Shown: positions 54,150-63,659, numbered from the stretch's first letter. The stretch: 64,000 nucleotides of DNA from Microbispora siamensis (GCF_016863095.1 NZ_BOOF01000036.1:58338-122337), one strand, 5' to 3'. Numbers and translations: made by a program. Notes: generated by a model from the letters alone, not told the origin.

Positions 54150-55159
54150 ACGAACTCCTTCCGCTTGACCAGGGTGAGGTGGCGGTCGGTGGCGTGGCAG
54201 GCGACCGTACGGCCGTCACGGTTGACGGACATGGGCTCGTCGGTCTCGCACACCTCCATGCGCCGCTCGCAGCGCTCGCGGAACACGCAACCCTGCTTGG
54301 GCAGCGTCCCGAGCGTCGGCGGGCGGCCGGGCAGCGCCCGGGCCAGCGACAGGTCGCCGGACAGGCGCGGGATCGCCCTGATCAGGCCCTGGGTGTACGG
54401 GTGCCGGGCGTCCCCGAGCACCTCGGCCACCGGGCCGTGCTCGACCACCCGGCCGCCGTACATGACGGCCAGGCTGTCGGCGACCTCGGCGACCGCGCCG
54501 ACGTCGTGAGTGATGACGAGCGTGGTGAGCGCCCGCTCCTCGTGGACCTCGCGGATGATCCGCAGGATCGTGGCCTGCGTGATCATGTCGAGGGCGGTGG
54601 TCGGCTCGTCCAGAACGACGACCTTGGCGTTCAGGACGAGCGCGAGCATGATGCCGACCCGCTGGCGCATGCCGCCGGACAGCTCGTGCTGGTAGGAGTC
54701 GAGCACCCGGGCGCCGTCCATGCCCATGCGGGCCAGCAGGTCCTTGGCGTCGCGCACCAGCCCCCGCAGGTCCTCCACGTCGTGGGAGCGGCCGAGGTCG
54801 AGCAGCTGCTTGCCGATGGTCTTCAGCGGGTTCAGCGAGTTCTGCGCGGCCTGGAAGACGTACCCGACCTGGCGGCCGCGGGTGCGGCGCAGGTCCTCGC
54901 CCCGCAGCGTCAGCACGTCGCCGAGGCCGTCGATCTCGACGCTGCCCGCCGCGATCCTGCCGGGCGGCTGCACGGCGTTGAGCAGGGAGAACGCGAGCGT
55001 CGACTTGCCCGAGCCCGACTCGCCGACGACGCCGGTGATCGTTCCGGGGGCGAGGGTGAGGTCGACGCCGCGTACGGCGGGCAGCTCGCCCGCGGGCGTC
55101 TTGTAGACGACCGTGAGGTCCCGGATCCGGACCCCGGGGGCGGTCGTGTGCGAGGTCAT
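54146..55159 (-). CDS. Peptide-type ABC transporter ATPase (OppD/DppD)
   Basis: A 337-residue ATPase: Walker A GESGSGKST, signature LSGGMRQRV, Walker B VVLDEPTTALD and the Cys motif CVFRERCERRMEVC. ATG at 55159 lies 5 bases from the end of the permease gene. Fourth gene of the importer operon. Confidence 0.95.
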   Translation of the reverse strand: MTSHTTAPGVRIRDLTVVYKTPAGELPAVRGVDLTLAPGTITGVVGESGSGKSTLAFSLLNAVQPPGRIAAGSVEIDGLGDVLTLRGEDLRRTRGRQVGYVFQAAQNSLNPLKTIGKQLLDLGRSHDVEDLRGLVRDAKDLLARMGMDGARVLDSYQHELSGGMRQRVGIMLALVLNAKVVVLDEPTTALDMITQATILRIIREVHEERALTTLVITHDVGAVAEVADSLAVMYGGRVVEHGPVAEVLGDARHPYTQGLIRAIPRLSGDLSLARALPGRPPTLGTLPKQGCVFRERCERRMEVCETDEPMSVNRDGRTVACHATDRHLTLVKRKEFV

Positions 55160-55164
55160 AGGGG

Positions 55165-56097
55165 CTACTCCTCCCGCAGGCGGGGATTGAAGATCTCGTC
55201 CATCGCGTCCACGATCAGCACGATGCCCAGGGTGAGCAAGAGGATCGCGATCAGCGGGGCCAGCAGGTACGGCAGCGCGGCGGGAGTGGTGAGCGCCCCG
55301 CCGTTGAACACGGCGAGGTTCAGCATCACGCCCCAGTTGTTCGACTCGAACGGCAGCACGCCGAGGAAGAACAGGCCCACCTGGGCGTACACCGCGCCGG
55401 TGACGGCGATGAGCATGTTCATCGCGATGTACGGCGCCATGCCGGGCAGCAGTTCGCGGCCGATGATGTGCCGGGTGGGCAGGCCGAGGCCGCGAGCGGC
55501 CTCGATGAAGCCGCGCTCGCGCAGCGACAGCGTCTGCGACCGCACGGCGCGGGCGATGCCGCCCCAGCCGAGCACCCCGAGCACCAGGCCCATCTCCAGC
55601 GGGCTCTCGAACTTCCACACCGTGGACAGCACGAGCAGCAGCGGCAGGCCGGGGATCGCGAGGTTCATGTCGGTCAGCCGCATCAGCAGCGTGTCCCACC
55701 GGCCGCGGTGGAAGCCCGCGACCAGCCCGATGAGCGTGCCGAGCGCGACCGTGATGACGGCCGTGGCCAGGCCGGTGAGCAGCACGTAGCGCGCACCGGT
55801 GACGACCAGCGCGAGCACGTCGGTGCCCTCGAAGTCGGTGCCGAAGGGGTGGGCCAGGCTCGGCGGCGCGTACAGCGCGTTGTCGTCGCGCGGCAACTGC
55901 GCGGGGTAGAGCAGCGGCCCGGCCACTCCCATGACCGCGAACAGGGCGACGATGACCACCCCGGCCATGCGGCTGGGCTTGCGCCGCAGCACCCGCCACA
56001 CCCCGCGCCAGAAGTTGCGCCGCAGCGTCGCCCGGGTGGTCCCGGCCGGCGCGGCCTCGGGGCTGATCGCCCCCTCCGGGTTGACGATGACGGTCAT
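55165..56097 (-). CDS. Peptide-type ABC transporter permease (OppC/DppC)
   Basis: A 310-residue permease with six helices and a cytoplasmic N-terminal tail. DNALYAPPSLAHPFGTDFEGTD is the usual OppC signature after helix 1 (given in part), and the EAA loop is FIEAARGLGLPTRHIIGREL. ATG at 56097 overlaps the end of the OppB gene. Confidence 0.95.
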   Translation of the reverse strand: MTVIVNPEGAISPEAAPAGTTRATLRRNFWRGVWRVLRRKPSRMAGVVIVALFAVMGVAGPLLYPAQLPRDDNALYAPPSLAHPFGTDFEGTDVLALVVTGARYVLLTGLATAVITVALGTLIGLVAGFHRGRWDTLLMRLTDMNLAIPGLPLLLVLSTVWKFESPLEMGLVLGVLGWGGIARAVRSQTLSLRERGFIEAARGLGLPTRHIIGRELLPGMAPYIAMNMLIAVTGAVYAQVGLFFLGVLPFESNNWGVMLNLAVFNGGALTTPAALPYLLAPLIAILLLTLGIVLIVDAMDEIFNPRLREE

Positions 56098-57128
56098 GCC
56101 GCGCCTCCGCTCCTGACCCGCGGGTCGATCACCGTGTACAGCAGGTCGGCGACGATGTTGGCGACGACGATGCCCACCGTGATCACGAGGAACGTGCCGC
56201 CCATCAGCGCGTAGTCGCGGCTGCTGATGCTGTTGACGAGCAGCAGGCCGAGGCCCGGGTAGTTGAAGATCTGCTCGATGAAGATCGAGCCGCCGAACAG
56301 CATGCCGATCGACAGGGCGAGGATCGTGAACAGCGGCAGGATCGCGTTGCGCGCGAGATACCGGAACACGAATCCGCGCCGCAGGCCGCGCAGCTCGGCC
56401 GCGAGGATGAAGTCGTCGCCGAGCACGGCGACCACGTTCGACTTCATCGCGAGGATCCACCCGCCGTAGCTGGCCAGCGTGTACGTGACGACCGGCAGCA
56501 CGGCGTGGTGCACCAGCGAGCCGATGTAGCCGGCGTTGAAGCCGGGGACGAACTCGACGTCCACCGGCCCGCCCGACGGCATGATCGGCCACAGCGTGGC
56601 GAAGATCGCGGTGAGCAGCAGGCCGATGACGTAGACCGGCACGCCGTGCAGCAGCGAGCCGGACAGCGCGAGCGCGTCGCCCAGCTTGCCCGACCGCTTG
56701 ATCGCGGCGTAGACGCCCATGGTGACGCCGAGCAGGAAACTCAGCAGCGTGCCGGCGAGGACCGGCAGCACGGTCCACCGGGCCGCGTGCCCGATGAGCG
56801 TGGTCACCTCCACGCCGGGCGTGCTGAGCGAACGCCCGAGGTCGAGGTGGAGCAGCGAGCCCATGTAGCCGACGTACTGCTGCCACAGGTTGCCGGTGGG
56901 CAGGAAGCCGTACAGGACGGCGGTGGCCCGCTCGGCCTGCTCGGGCGACATGCCCTTCTGGATCAGGCTCTCGTACTGCCCGAGCACGGGATTGCCGGGG
57001 ATCTCCCTGATGATGACGAAGCTGATCGTGGCGACGACCCAGATCATCGCCAGGCCGCGGACCAGGTGGCCGCCGATCTTCCTGGCGATGGCGCCCAGCC
57101 GGGGACGCCCCGGAACGGCGTGCGTCAT
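56094..57128 (-). CDS. Peptide-type ABC transporter permease (OppB/DppB)
   Basis: A 344-residue permease with six helices. IREIPGNPVLGQY follows helix 1, DLGRSLSTPG is the conserved loop, and the EAA loop is ILAAELRGLRRGFVFRYLAR. ATG at 57128 overlaps the stop of the binding-protein gene. Confidence 0.95.
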   Translation of the reverse strand: MTHAVPGRPRLGAIARKIGGHLVRGLAMIWVVATISFVIIREIPGNPVLGQYESLIQKGMSPEQAERATAVLYGFLPTGNLWQQYVGYMGSLLHLDLGRSLSTPGVEVTTLIGHAARWTVLPVLAGTLLSFLLGVTMGVYAAIKRSGKLGDALALSGSLLHGVPVYVIGLLLTAIFATLWPIMPSGGPVDVEFVPGFNAGYIGSLVHHAVLPVVTYTLASYGGWILAMKSNVVAVLGDDFILAAELRGLRRGFVFRYLARNAILPLFTILALSIGMLFGGSIFIEQIFNYPGLGLLLVNSISSRDYALMGGTFLVITVGIVVANIVADLLYTVIDPRVRSGGAA

Positions 57129-58945
57129 GCCTGCCCCTTCTCCGCTTTCCTGATCATCCCGAGCTGCATCCACACCCCGGACGACAGCCGCAGGGACTCG
57201 TCGTCGTCGGGCGGGAACGCGGTGTAGCGGGACGTGTTCACGAACTGCGTGTTCACGTAGTCCCAGAGCTGGACGACCGGAAGCTGCTCGTTGGCGACCT
57301 TGGCCAGGACGCCGACGATGCGCTGCTGCTCGTCGTGGGACGCGTAGTTCAGCCTGCTGGTCAGCTCGCCCGGGTCGACCGTGCCGGCGGCGCCGGCGTC
57401 GACCTTCTCCGGGCCGCCCATCCAGTTGCCCTCGGTGCCCGGCGCGACGTGCCGCAGCCGGCCGCCGAACATCTGCCAGCCGTTCGCCTGCCCGAACAGC
57501 CGCTGGAAGATGTTGTACGGCGAGGGGCCGAGGCCGATCAGCCAGAACCCGAGGTCGTACTTGCCGTCGGCCAGCTCGCCCAGATAGAGCGTGTAGTCGG
57601 CGGCGGTGACGACGCTGGCGTCGATGCCGTGGTCGCTGAGCTGGCTGCTGATCGACTTGCCCGCGGCGACCCAGTCGGAGAACGACGCGGGCACGTGGAT
57701 GCGGACCTTCCACGGGCTGCCGTCCGGCAGGGTCCAGCGGCCGCCCCGCTTGGTCATGCCGGCCGCCTTCAGCTCGGCGTCGGCCTTGGCGGCGTTCACC
57801 CGGTACTGCTCAAGGGTGTCGAACGCGTCGCCCAGCCAGGCCCGGGCCGCCTTGGCGTGGATGCCCGAGGTGGTGGCGGCGGGCGTGCCGCCCTCAGGGG
57901 AGGCAATCCTCGTGACCTGGGCGCGGTCGATCAGGTAGGCCATCGCCCGCCGCACGTGCACGTTGTCGTACGGCTTGTGCGACTGGTTGAACGCGAGGGA
58001 GACCGCCACGGGCGAGTAGCCCTTGACCACCTTGCTGCCCTGCGCGCCGCGGATCCGGTTCATGACGGCGGTGGGCACGGAGGTGAAGGGGGCGTTGTCC
58101 AGCCGGCCGGCGATCAGGTAGTTCCAGATCTGCTCGTTGCCGGTGTAGTTCAGGATCTTCACCTTGGCCGGCGCGATGTTCTGCCGGGCGTAGAAGTAGG
58201 GGTTGCGCTTCAGCAGCGCCGCGCCCGGGTTCACCCGCTCGAGCACGAACGGCCCGGCGGACACGTCGTGACCGGGGTTGAAGGCGATGACCTTCTCCGC
58301 CAGCCCGGTGATCTGGTTCTTCGCCTTCTCGGCCGCCTCGCCCTGGCCGTGCTGGGCGACCTTGAGCGTCTGCCAGAAGTCCGCGGGCAGCAGCTTCCCG
58401 AAGACGTGCGCGGGCACGACCACGGTCGACAGCAGGTTGGCGAGGAACGTCGAACTGCGGTTGGCGCCCTGCGTCACCCTGATCGTCTTGGAGTCGACGA
58501 CCTGGATGTCGGCGGCGGCGCCCGCCGCCTTCGGGTCCAGTGCGTACGCCGTGCCGCCCTGGGTGTAGGCGAGACCGATCGAGACGCGCACGTCCTCGCT
58601 GGTCACCGGCGTGCCGTCGGACCACCTGGCGTCCGGCTGCAGGTGGATGACGACCTCCGACCGGTCCGGGGACATGCTCCAGCTCCTGGCGATGGCCGGG
58701 TAGAACTGGTTGGGATCGGTGGGGTCGTTCTTGGGCCACGCCAGCGCCATGCCGTTGTATCCCGAGAAGACCGATCCGACGGGGTTGAACGGGTTGATCG
58801 GCGCGCTCGCGTTGATCTGCTTGCTGCCGTCGATCGTGGTGTACACGCCGCCGCCCTGTTGGGCGGTGTCCGTCGTCCCGGTAGTGCCGCAGGCGGTGGC
58901 TGTGACGATCGACGCCAGAGCCACGATCGCCGCGAGTCGCTTCAT
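57125..58945 (-). CDS. Peptide-type solute-binding lipoprotein
   Basis: A 606-residue family 5 extracellular solute-binding protein. Lipoprotein signal MKRLAAIVALASIVTATAC with the lipobox cysteine at residue 19. It carries the long two-lobed body with WSDGTPVTSEDVRVSI and a VRRAMAYLIDR motif. Family 5 proteins bind oligopeptides, and some bind muropeptides (MppA-like) or sugars. First gene of a six-gene operon. Its location among murQ, namZ, nagZ and an amino-sugar kinase suggests muropeptide or MurNAc-disaccharide capture. Confidence 0.9.
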   Translation of the reverse strand: MKRLAAIVALASIVTATACGTTGTTDTAQQGGGVYTTIDGSKQINASAPINPFNPVGSVFSGYNGMALAWPKNDPTDPNQFYPAIARSWSMSPDRSEVVIHLQPDARWSDGTPVTSEDVRVSIGLAYTQGGTAYALDPKAAGAAADIQVVDSKTIRVTQGANRSSTFLANLLSTVVVPAHVFGKLLPADFWQTLKVAQHGQGEAAEKAKNQITGLAEKVIAFNPGHDVSAGPFVLERVNPGAALLKRNPYFYARQNIAPAKVKILNYTGNEQIWNYLIAGRLDNAPFTSVPTAVMNRIRGAQGSKVVKGYSPVAVSLAFNQSHKPYDNVHVRRAMAYLIDRAQVTRIASPEGGTPAATTSGIHAKAARAWLGDAFDTLEQYRVNAAKADAELKAAGMTKRGGRWTLPDGSPWKVRIHVPASFSDWVAAGKSISSQLSDHGIDASVVTAADYTLYLGELADGKYDLGFWLIGLGPSPYNIFQRLFGQANGWQMFGGRLRHVAPGTEGNWMGGPEKVDAGAAGTVDPGELTSRLNYASHDEQQRIVGVLAKVANEQLPVVQLWDYVNTQFVNTSRYTAFPPDDDESLRLSSGVWMQLGMIRKAEKGQA

Positions 58946-59094
58946 GGGCTGCTCCTGGTTCCCGATTGCCTGGACAATACGGGCGCTCTCGCGATGCCGT
59001 CAATTTTTTCCACGGGCAGACGAGGCGATGGAGTTAATTTTTACCCGAGCCCGCTACCTGCGAAGATGTTGCGCGCCAGAGATCGGTGAATCGG

Positions 59095-60573
59095 TCAGAC
59101 TCCGCCGGTGAGCCAGCGGGCCGCCGCCCGCGCGGAGGCCGTGGAGCTGCCGTGGGTGGCGAGGTACAGCCGCCCGGCGGGCGGCCCCGGCACCCCGGTC
59201 TCGACAACGACCGCGTCCGGGCGGGCACGCAGCGCCTCGTCGAGGAGGCGCCGCATCCAGGCGTGCCGTGCGGCGTCGTGGACGGCGATCACCAGGGGAC
59301 GCCCCGTCTCGCTCAGATCCGGCAGGCGCCCGTCGTCGTCCACCTCGGCCGTCACCGTCCCGGGCAGGATCTCCTCGATCGCCTGACCGAGTTTCAGCGG
59401 GGTCGCGCGGCCGACGGCCTGGCTGGGCCGCGCCGCCAGGTGCACCACCAGCGGCGCCTTCGTCAGCGGCGCCGTCGCCTGCTCCGCCGGGGCCGCGCGC
59501 AGGGCCGCAGTCGCCGCCGCCAGGCCGAGGCCCTCGTCGGCGTCGCGGGCCACCGCAGCCCTGGCGCCGGCCTGCGCGTCGTACCACGCGGCCAGGTCCC
59601 GCACCCGGCCCGCCGCCTCGGCCAGGCGCTCCTCCGCCAGCCGTCCCTCGCGGACCGCGCCGCTGATCGCGTCGCGCAGCGCGTAGACGCTCTCCCCTCT
59701 GGCCGAGGACACCCCGACGCAGATCGCGTCGGCCCCGGCGGCCAGCGCACGCACCGCGATCTCCCCCGGCTCGTGCAGGGCGGCGACCGCGCGCATCTCG
59801 ATCGCGTCGGTCACCACGAGCCCCTCGAACCCCATCTCCTGCCGCAGCAGGCCGGTCAGCACGGCCCGGCTCAGCGTCGCGGGGAGCTCGTCGACGGCGG
59901 GGACGAGCAGGTGGCCGCACATCACGGCGCGCACCCCGGCCGCGATGGCGGCACGGAACGGCGGCAGGTCGCGTCGTTCTATCACCTCGCGGGAGGCCCG
60001 TACGGCGGGCAGTGCCAGGTGGGAGTCGGTCACGGTGTCCCCATGACCGGGGAAGTGCTTGGCGCAGGCGGCCACCCCCGCGCTCTGCAGTCCCTCGATC
60101 CACGCGGCGCCGTGGCGGCCGACCTCCTCGGGGTCGGAGCCGAAGGAACGCACGCCGATGACGGGATTGCGGGGATCGGCGTTGACGTCCACTACAGGGG
60201 CGTAGTCGAGGGTGACGCCGGCGGCGGCGACCATCCGGCCGATCTGCCGCGCCACCCGGCGGGTCAGCGACTCGTCGCCCGCGACGCCCAGCGCCAGGTT
60301 GCCCGGCCAGGAGCTTCCCCTGGCCGCCTCCAGCCGGGTGACGGCGCCGCCCTCCTCGTCCACGGCGACGACCACGTCCGGCCGTTCCCTGCGCAGTTCG
60401 GCGACCAGGGCGGCCGTCCCGTCGAGGCCGGCGACGTTGCGGGCGAACAGGACCACGCCGCCCAGGCCCTCGCCGAGCGCCCGCCGCAGCCAGGCGGGCG
60501 GCTCCGTGCCCTCGAAACCGGGCTGGAGCACGGCCATCGCCATCCGGTCCAGCTCGCCGCCGCTCAGCCCCAT
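59095..60573 (-). CDS. nagZ: GH3 beta-N-acetylglucosaminidase (NagZ)
   Basis: A 492-residue GH3 enzyme. The NagZ loop KHFPGHGDTVTDSHLALP supplies the Asp-His dyad, and the nucleophile is the Asp of VVTDAIEM. VLFARNVAG and the NADPRNPVIGVRSFGSDP stretch are typical. About 340 residues form the catalytic barrel; the remaining 150 form a second alpha/beta domain as in Bacillus NagZ (YbbD). No signal peptide, so it acts on GlcNAc-MurNAc-peptides in the cytoplasm. Overlaps the kinase gene by 10 bases. Confidence 0.9.
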   Translation of the reverse strand: MGLSGGELDRMAMAVLQPGFEGTEPPAWLRRALGEGLGGVVLFARNVAGLDGTAALVAELRRERPDVVVAVDEEGGAVTRLEAARGSSWPGNLALGVAGDESLTRRVARQIGRMVAAAGVTLDYAPVVDVNADPRNPVIGVRSFGSDPEEVGRHGAAWIEGLQSAGVAACAKHFPGHGDTVTDSHLALPAVRASREVIERRDLPPFRAAIAAGVRAVMCGHLLVPAVDELPATLSRAVLTGLLRQEMGFEGLVVTDAIEMRAVAALHEPGEIAVRALAAGADAICVGVSSARGESVYALRDAISGAVREGRLAEERLAEAAGRVRDLAAWYDAQAGARAAVARDADEGLGLAAATAALRAAPAEQATAPLTKAPLVVHLAARPSQAVGRATPLKLGQAIEEILPGTVTAEVDDDGRLPDLSETGRPLVIAVHDAARHAWMRRLLDEALRARPDAVVVETGVPGPPAGRLYLATHGSSTASARAAARWLTGGV

Positions 60574-61568
60574 GGGCCCCCCTGCTCGATCAGCACGCGG
60601 TGCGCCTCGGCGGCACGCGGGTCGCCGGGCAGGGCGGCCCGCACCGCGAGCGCGGCGGCGCCCGCCGCGTTGTCCCGGGCGCGCACCAGCACGGCCCGCC
60701 TGCCCAGCTCGGCCCGGACCAGATGGGCGAGCTCGGTCGGCTCGGTCAGCAGCGACCCCGCGAGCACCAGCGGCCCTCTGCCTCCCTGTGCTCCCCTCTC
60801 ACGGGCGCCCTCCCCGGCCACGACCCGTGCCGTACGGCACAGCCTGCGGGCCGCCTCCGCGACGACACCGCGCGCCACCTCGTCGCCCTCGCGGGCGGCG
60901 ACGTCCACCACGGGCGCGAGCGTGCCGAGCCAGGCGGGCCCCTGCTCGGCGACCCGCGCGTACACGGCCGCGACCAAGGCCTGGGCGAGCGCGGGCCCGT
61001 CGTCCTCGCCGGCCGCGCCCGGTCCCAGGACGGCCTCGGCCACCCGGGCGACCAGCACCGTGGGCGCGCCCCGGCCGTCGATCGCGTTCAGCGCCGCGGC
61101 GGCGGCCCGGCGGCCCAGCCACACGCCCGAGCCCTCGTCGCCCAGGAGCCAGCCGAGGCCGTCGGCCCGCCGCACGATTCGGCGGTCGCGGATGCGGGCG
61201 CCGATCGCGCCGGTGCCGGCCACCAGGACCGCGCCGTCCGGCTCGTCGGTGGCGCCGGTGAAGGCGACGAGCACGTCGGCGACCACCGCCGGGCGCCCGG
61301 CGAGCCCGGCCTCCCGCCAGGCCCGCTCCGCGGGCTCCGCGGCTCGGGCGGCTCCGGCCAGGCCGAACACGCCGCCGGCGACCCGCGCGGGGTCCAGGCC
61401 CTCCAGCGCGCCGAGGAGAGCGGCGCGCAGGTTGGCGGCCGGGTCGGGGACCGAGATCGCGTTGGCGCCGCCGGCCCGCCCCCGCCCGGCGATCTCGCCC
61501 GACTCGCTGACCACGACGCAGCGCGTGCTGGTGCCTCCCCCGTCCACGCCGACGAACAGAGCCCCCAC
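60564..61568 (-). CDS. BadF-family amino-sugar kinase (MurK/NagK-like)
   Basis: A 334-residue protein of the BadF/BadG/BcrA/BcrD ATPase family: FVGVDGGGTSTR phosphate loop at residues 5-16, VLVAGTGAIGA and GLGWLLGDEGSGVWLG. Family members phosphorylate GlcNAc; the Clostridium acetobutylicum MurK phosphorylates both MurNAc and GlcNAc. GTG at 61568 has AAAGGAG six bases upstream, so I prefer it to the ATG at 61598. It provides the MurNAc-6-phosphate that murQ needs and precedes nagZ in the same unit. Confidence 0.85.
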   Translation of the reverse strand: MGALFVGVDGGGTSTRCVVVSESGEIAGRGRAGGANAISVPDPAANLRAALLGALEGLDPARVAGGVFGLAGAARAAEPAERAWREAGLAGRPAVVADVLVAFTGATDEPDGAVLVAGTGAIGARIRDRRIVRRADGLGWLLGDEGSGVWLGRRAAAAALNAIDGRGAPTVLVARVAEAVLGPGAAGEDDGPALAQALVAAVYARVAEQGPAWLGTLAPVVDVAAREGDEVARGVVAEAARRLCRTARVVAGEGARERGAQGGRGPLVLAGSLLTEPTELAHLVRAELGRRAVLVRARDNAAGAAALAVRAALPGDPRAAEAHRVLIEQGGPWG

Positions 61569-61589
61569 GGCCGCTCCTTTGTAGATACC

Positions 61590-61615
61590 TTCCATCAACC
61601 TATAAGGCGATGGAA
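61590..61615. promoter_or_regulatory. Inverted repeat upstream of kinase-nagZ operon
   Basis: Arms TTCCATC (61590-61596) and GATGGAA (61609-61615) with a 12-base spacer containing a TATA-like stretch. It starts 22 bases before the GTG of the kinase. A possible regulator site over the promoter. Confidence 0.45.
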
Positions 61616-61653
61616 ATCTTCTACAACGGCCGTCGGCCGGACGGGAAGCCCGA

Positions 61654-61878
61654 TTATTTCTTGCTGTCGGTGAGATCGACGAGCGCGGTGGCCGCCCGGA
61701 AGAACTTGTTGCGCCCGAGGTCCCCGACGGTCTTGATGTGGAAGGCCTTCTTCAGCAGTTCCGCGTCCTCCGCGCTCACCCCGGCCAGGGCGTCCACCGG
61801 CGCCTTGATGATCTCTTCCAGGGTCTTGTCCTCGTACTCACGGTCGAGCAGCTTCGCCAGGTCGGCCGATACAGCCAT
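61654..61878 (-). CDS. Small hypothetical protein, 74 residues
   Basis: MAVSADLAKLLDREYEDKTL begins a charged helical protein; SAEDAELLKKAFHIKTVGDL looks like a helix-hairpin-helix-type fold seen in small actinobacterial proteins that contain a short HhH segment. ATG at 61878 with a G-rich ribosome site; ATG at 61890 is also in frame. Function unknown. It lies between the kinase operon and the lactonase, on the same strand. Confidence 0.65.
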   Translation of the reverse strand: MAVSADLAKLLDREYEDKTLEEIIKAPVDALAGVSAEDAELLKKAFHIKTVGDLGRNKFFRAATALVDLTDSKK

Positions 61879-61965
61879 GGTTCCCCCCATCGAACACGCC
61901 CCCGATACCTCTTGAAGTGCCCAAACGGCCCATTTCCTATGCCGCTCGCGCGCCCGCTCGGCACG

Positions 61966-62859
61966 CTAGGCGGCGATTCGCGGCCGCCCCGACCAGACCG
62001 GGACGGGCGCGCCGGGCACCTCGACGCGGGTGGTGAACAGCCGGCCCGAGTCCGGGTGGGCGCGGCGCCGGTCGTCGGTCAACTCCGCCGAGGCGGTGGT
62101 GATGACCAGGGTGCGCAGGTCCTCACCGGCGAAGGCGACGCTGGAGGTGTGCGGGGCGGGCACCGGGATGCGCTCGGTCAGGGTGGCGTCGGGGGCGTAC
62201 CTGCGGACCTCGCCGATCTCCCACACGGCCACCCACAGGTGGCCTTCGGCGTCCAGGGCGATGCCGTCGGGCAGGCCGTCGTCCACCCGCAGGTGCACCC
62301 GCCGCCGCCCCGCCGCGCCGGTCGCCGGGTCGTAGTCGCGTACGAAGACGACATGGCGGTGGGTGTCGACGCTGTACATCGCGCGGCCGTCGGCCGACCA
62401 GGCCAGGCCGTTGGACAGGTACAGGTCGCCGTCGAGTTCGGTGAGCCGGCCGTCGGGCTCGACCCGGACGAGCGTCTCGCGCTGCGAGGGACCGTCCAGG
62501 GACATGGTCCCCACCAGGAGGCGGCCGGCCGGGTCGACGCCGGCGTCGTTGAGCCGCCGGCGCTGTCCGGCCGGGACGACGCGGGGCCCGTCCCACCGGG
62601 TGCCGTCGGGGTGCAGCACGACGAGGTGTTCCTGGGCGGCCACCAGGAAGGCGCCGTCGGCCGCGACCGCCACCGCGCCGACCATGGAGTCGAACTCGTG
62701 CCGGCCGGTCACCTCGATGCGGTCGCCGTCGAGACGGCCTTCGAGCACCGCTCCGGCGAGGATGTCGACCCACAGCAGGCGGTCCCGCGCGGCGTCCCAC
62801 ACCGGCCCTTCGGCCAGCCGGAACGTCTCGGTGGTCGCGGGGACCGGGGGGTTGGTCAT
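61966..62859 (-). CDS. SMP-30/gluconolactonase-family protein
   Basis: A 297-residue six-bladed propeller. Metal ligands can be placed: Glu in AEGPVWD (residue 17), Asn in LSNGLAW and Asp in GLPDGIALD. These enzymes hydrolyse sugar acid lactones with Ca or Zn. ATG at 62859 overlaps the stop of the IclR gene, so it is controlled together with it. The neighbouring FAD/Fe-S dehydrogenase suggests sugar-acid or hydroxy-acid oxidation. Confidence 0.9.
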   Translation of the reverse strand: MTNPPVPATTETFRLAEGPVWDAARDRLLWVDILAGAVLEGRLDGDRIEVTGRHEFDSMVGAVAVAADGAFLVAAQEHLVVLHPDGTRWDGPRVVPAGQRRRLNDAGVDPAGRLLVGTMSLDGPSQRETLVRVEPDGRLTELDGDLYLSNGLAWSADGRAMYSVDTHRHVVFVRDYDPATGAAGRRRVHLRVDDGLPDGIALDAEGHLWVAVWEIGEVRRYAPDATLTERIPVPAPHTSSVAFAGEDLRTLVITTASAELTDDRRRAHPDSGRLFTTRVEVPGAPVPVWSGRPRIAA

Positions 62860-63641
62860 CGTGGTTCTCCCAGGTGGCCGAGCAGGGCGCGGATGTCCTC
62901 GACGGCGTCGACCAAGGCCCGCAGGGGGGTTCGGTAGGTCAGGCCGCTGACGCTCAGCGCGCCCGAGGGAAGGACCGGCGAGGTCGCGTAGACCGGGACG
63001 GCGACGCAGTTGATGCCCACCTCGTTCTCCTGGTCGTCGACGGAGTAGCCCTGCGCGCGGATCGCCCGCAGTTCCTCGTGCAGTTCCTCGGCCGTGCACC
63101 GGGTGTGCGGGGTGCGGCGCACCAGTGGCTCGTCGCCGACCCACTCGGCGACGGCTTCGGGCGTGTCCAGCCGGTAGGCCAGCAGCAGCTTGCCGACGGC
63201 GGTGGCGTGCGCGGGGTTACGGCCGCCGATCGTGGAGGTCAGCCGGACGGCGCCGGTGGGCGGGTCCACCTTGGCCCGGTAGACGACCTCGCGGCCGTCG
63301 AGCACCGCGTAGTGCGCGGTCTCGCCGAACCGCGCCGCCAGCGTCTCCAGCAGCGGCCGGATGCGTACGTGCTCCGGGCGGGCCTCGTGGTGGGCGAAGG
63401 CCATCCGCAGGAACTCGTCGCCGAGCATGTAGTGACCGCGGGCGTCCTGGTCGGCCAGCCCGGCCCGGCGCAGCGCGCCCAGCGCGCGGTGCACGGTCGG
63501 CTTGGGGCTGCCGATGGCCCGGGTCAGCTCATCGAGTCCGACGCCGTCTGGGTAGCGGGACAGCTCCTTGAGGACGGCGAGGACGCGGTCGGAGCCCACC
63601 AGGCGGCCGTCGTCGGCTGGGGGTGTCACTTCACCGGTCAT
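62856..63641 (-). CDS. IclR-family regulator
   Basis: A 261-residue IclR protein. The winged helix is at about residues 17-60 (SDRVLAVLKEL, then LDELTRAIGSPKPTVHRALG), followed by the ligand-binding domain with TSTIGGRNPAHATAVGKLLLA (in part) and a late Cys in GINCVAVPV. Cotranscribed with the SMP-30 gene. Palindromes lie directly upstream. Confidence 0.95.
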   Translation of the reverse strand: MTGEVTPPADDGRLVGSDRVLAVLKELSRYPDGVGLDELTRAIGSPKPTVHRALGALRRAGLADQDARGHYMLGDEFLRMAFAHHEARPEHVRIRPLLETLAARFGETAHYAVLDGREVVYRAKVDPPTGAVRLTSTIGGRNPAHATAVGKLLLAYRLDTPEAVAEWVGDEPLVRRTPHTRCTAEELHEELRAIRAQGYSVDDQENEVGINCVAVPVYATSPVLPSGALSVSGLTYRTPLRALVDAVEDIRALLGHLGEPR

Positions 63642-63659
63642 CTGCCTATCCTTCGCGGC

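Noticed and set aside
59086..61584. 832-codon plus-strand open frame opposite nagZ and the kinase
   Set aside because: Shadow frame; Arg/Pro/Ala-rich with no recognisable motif.
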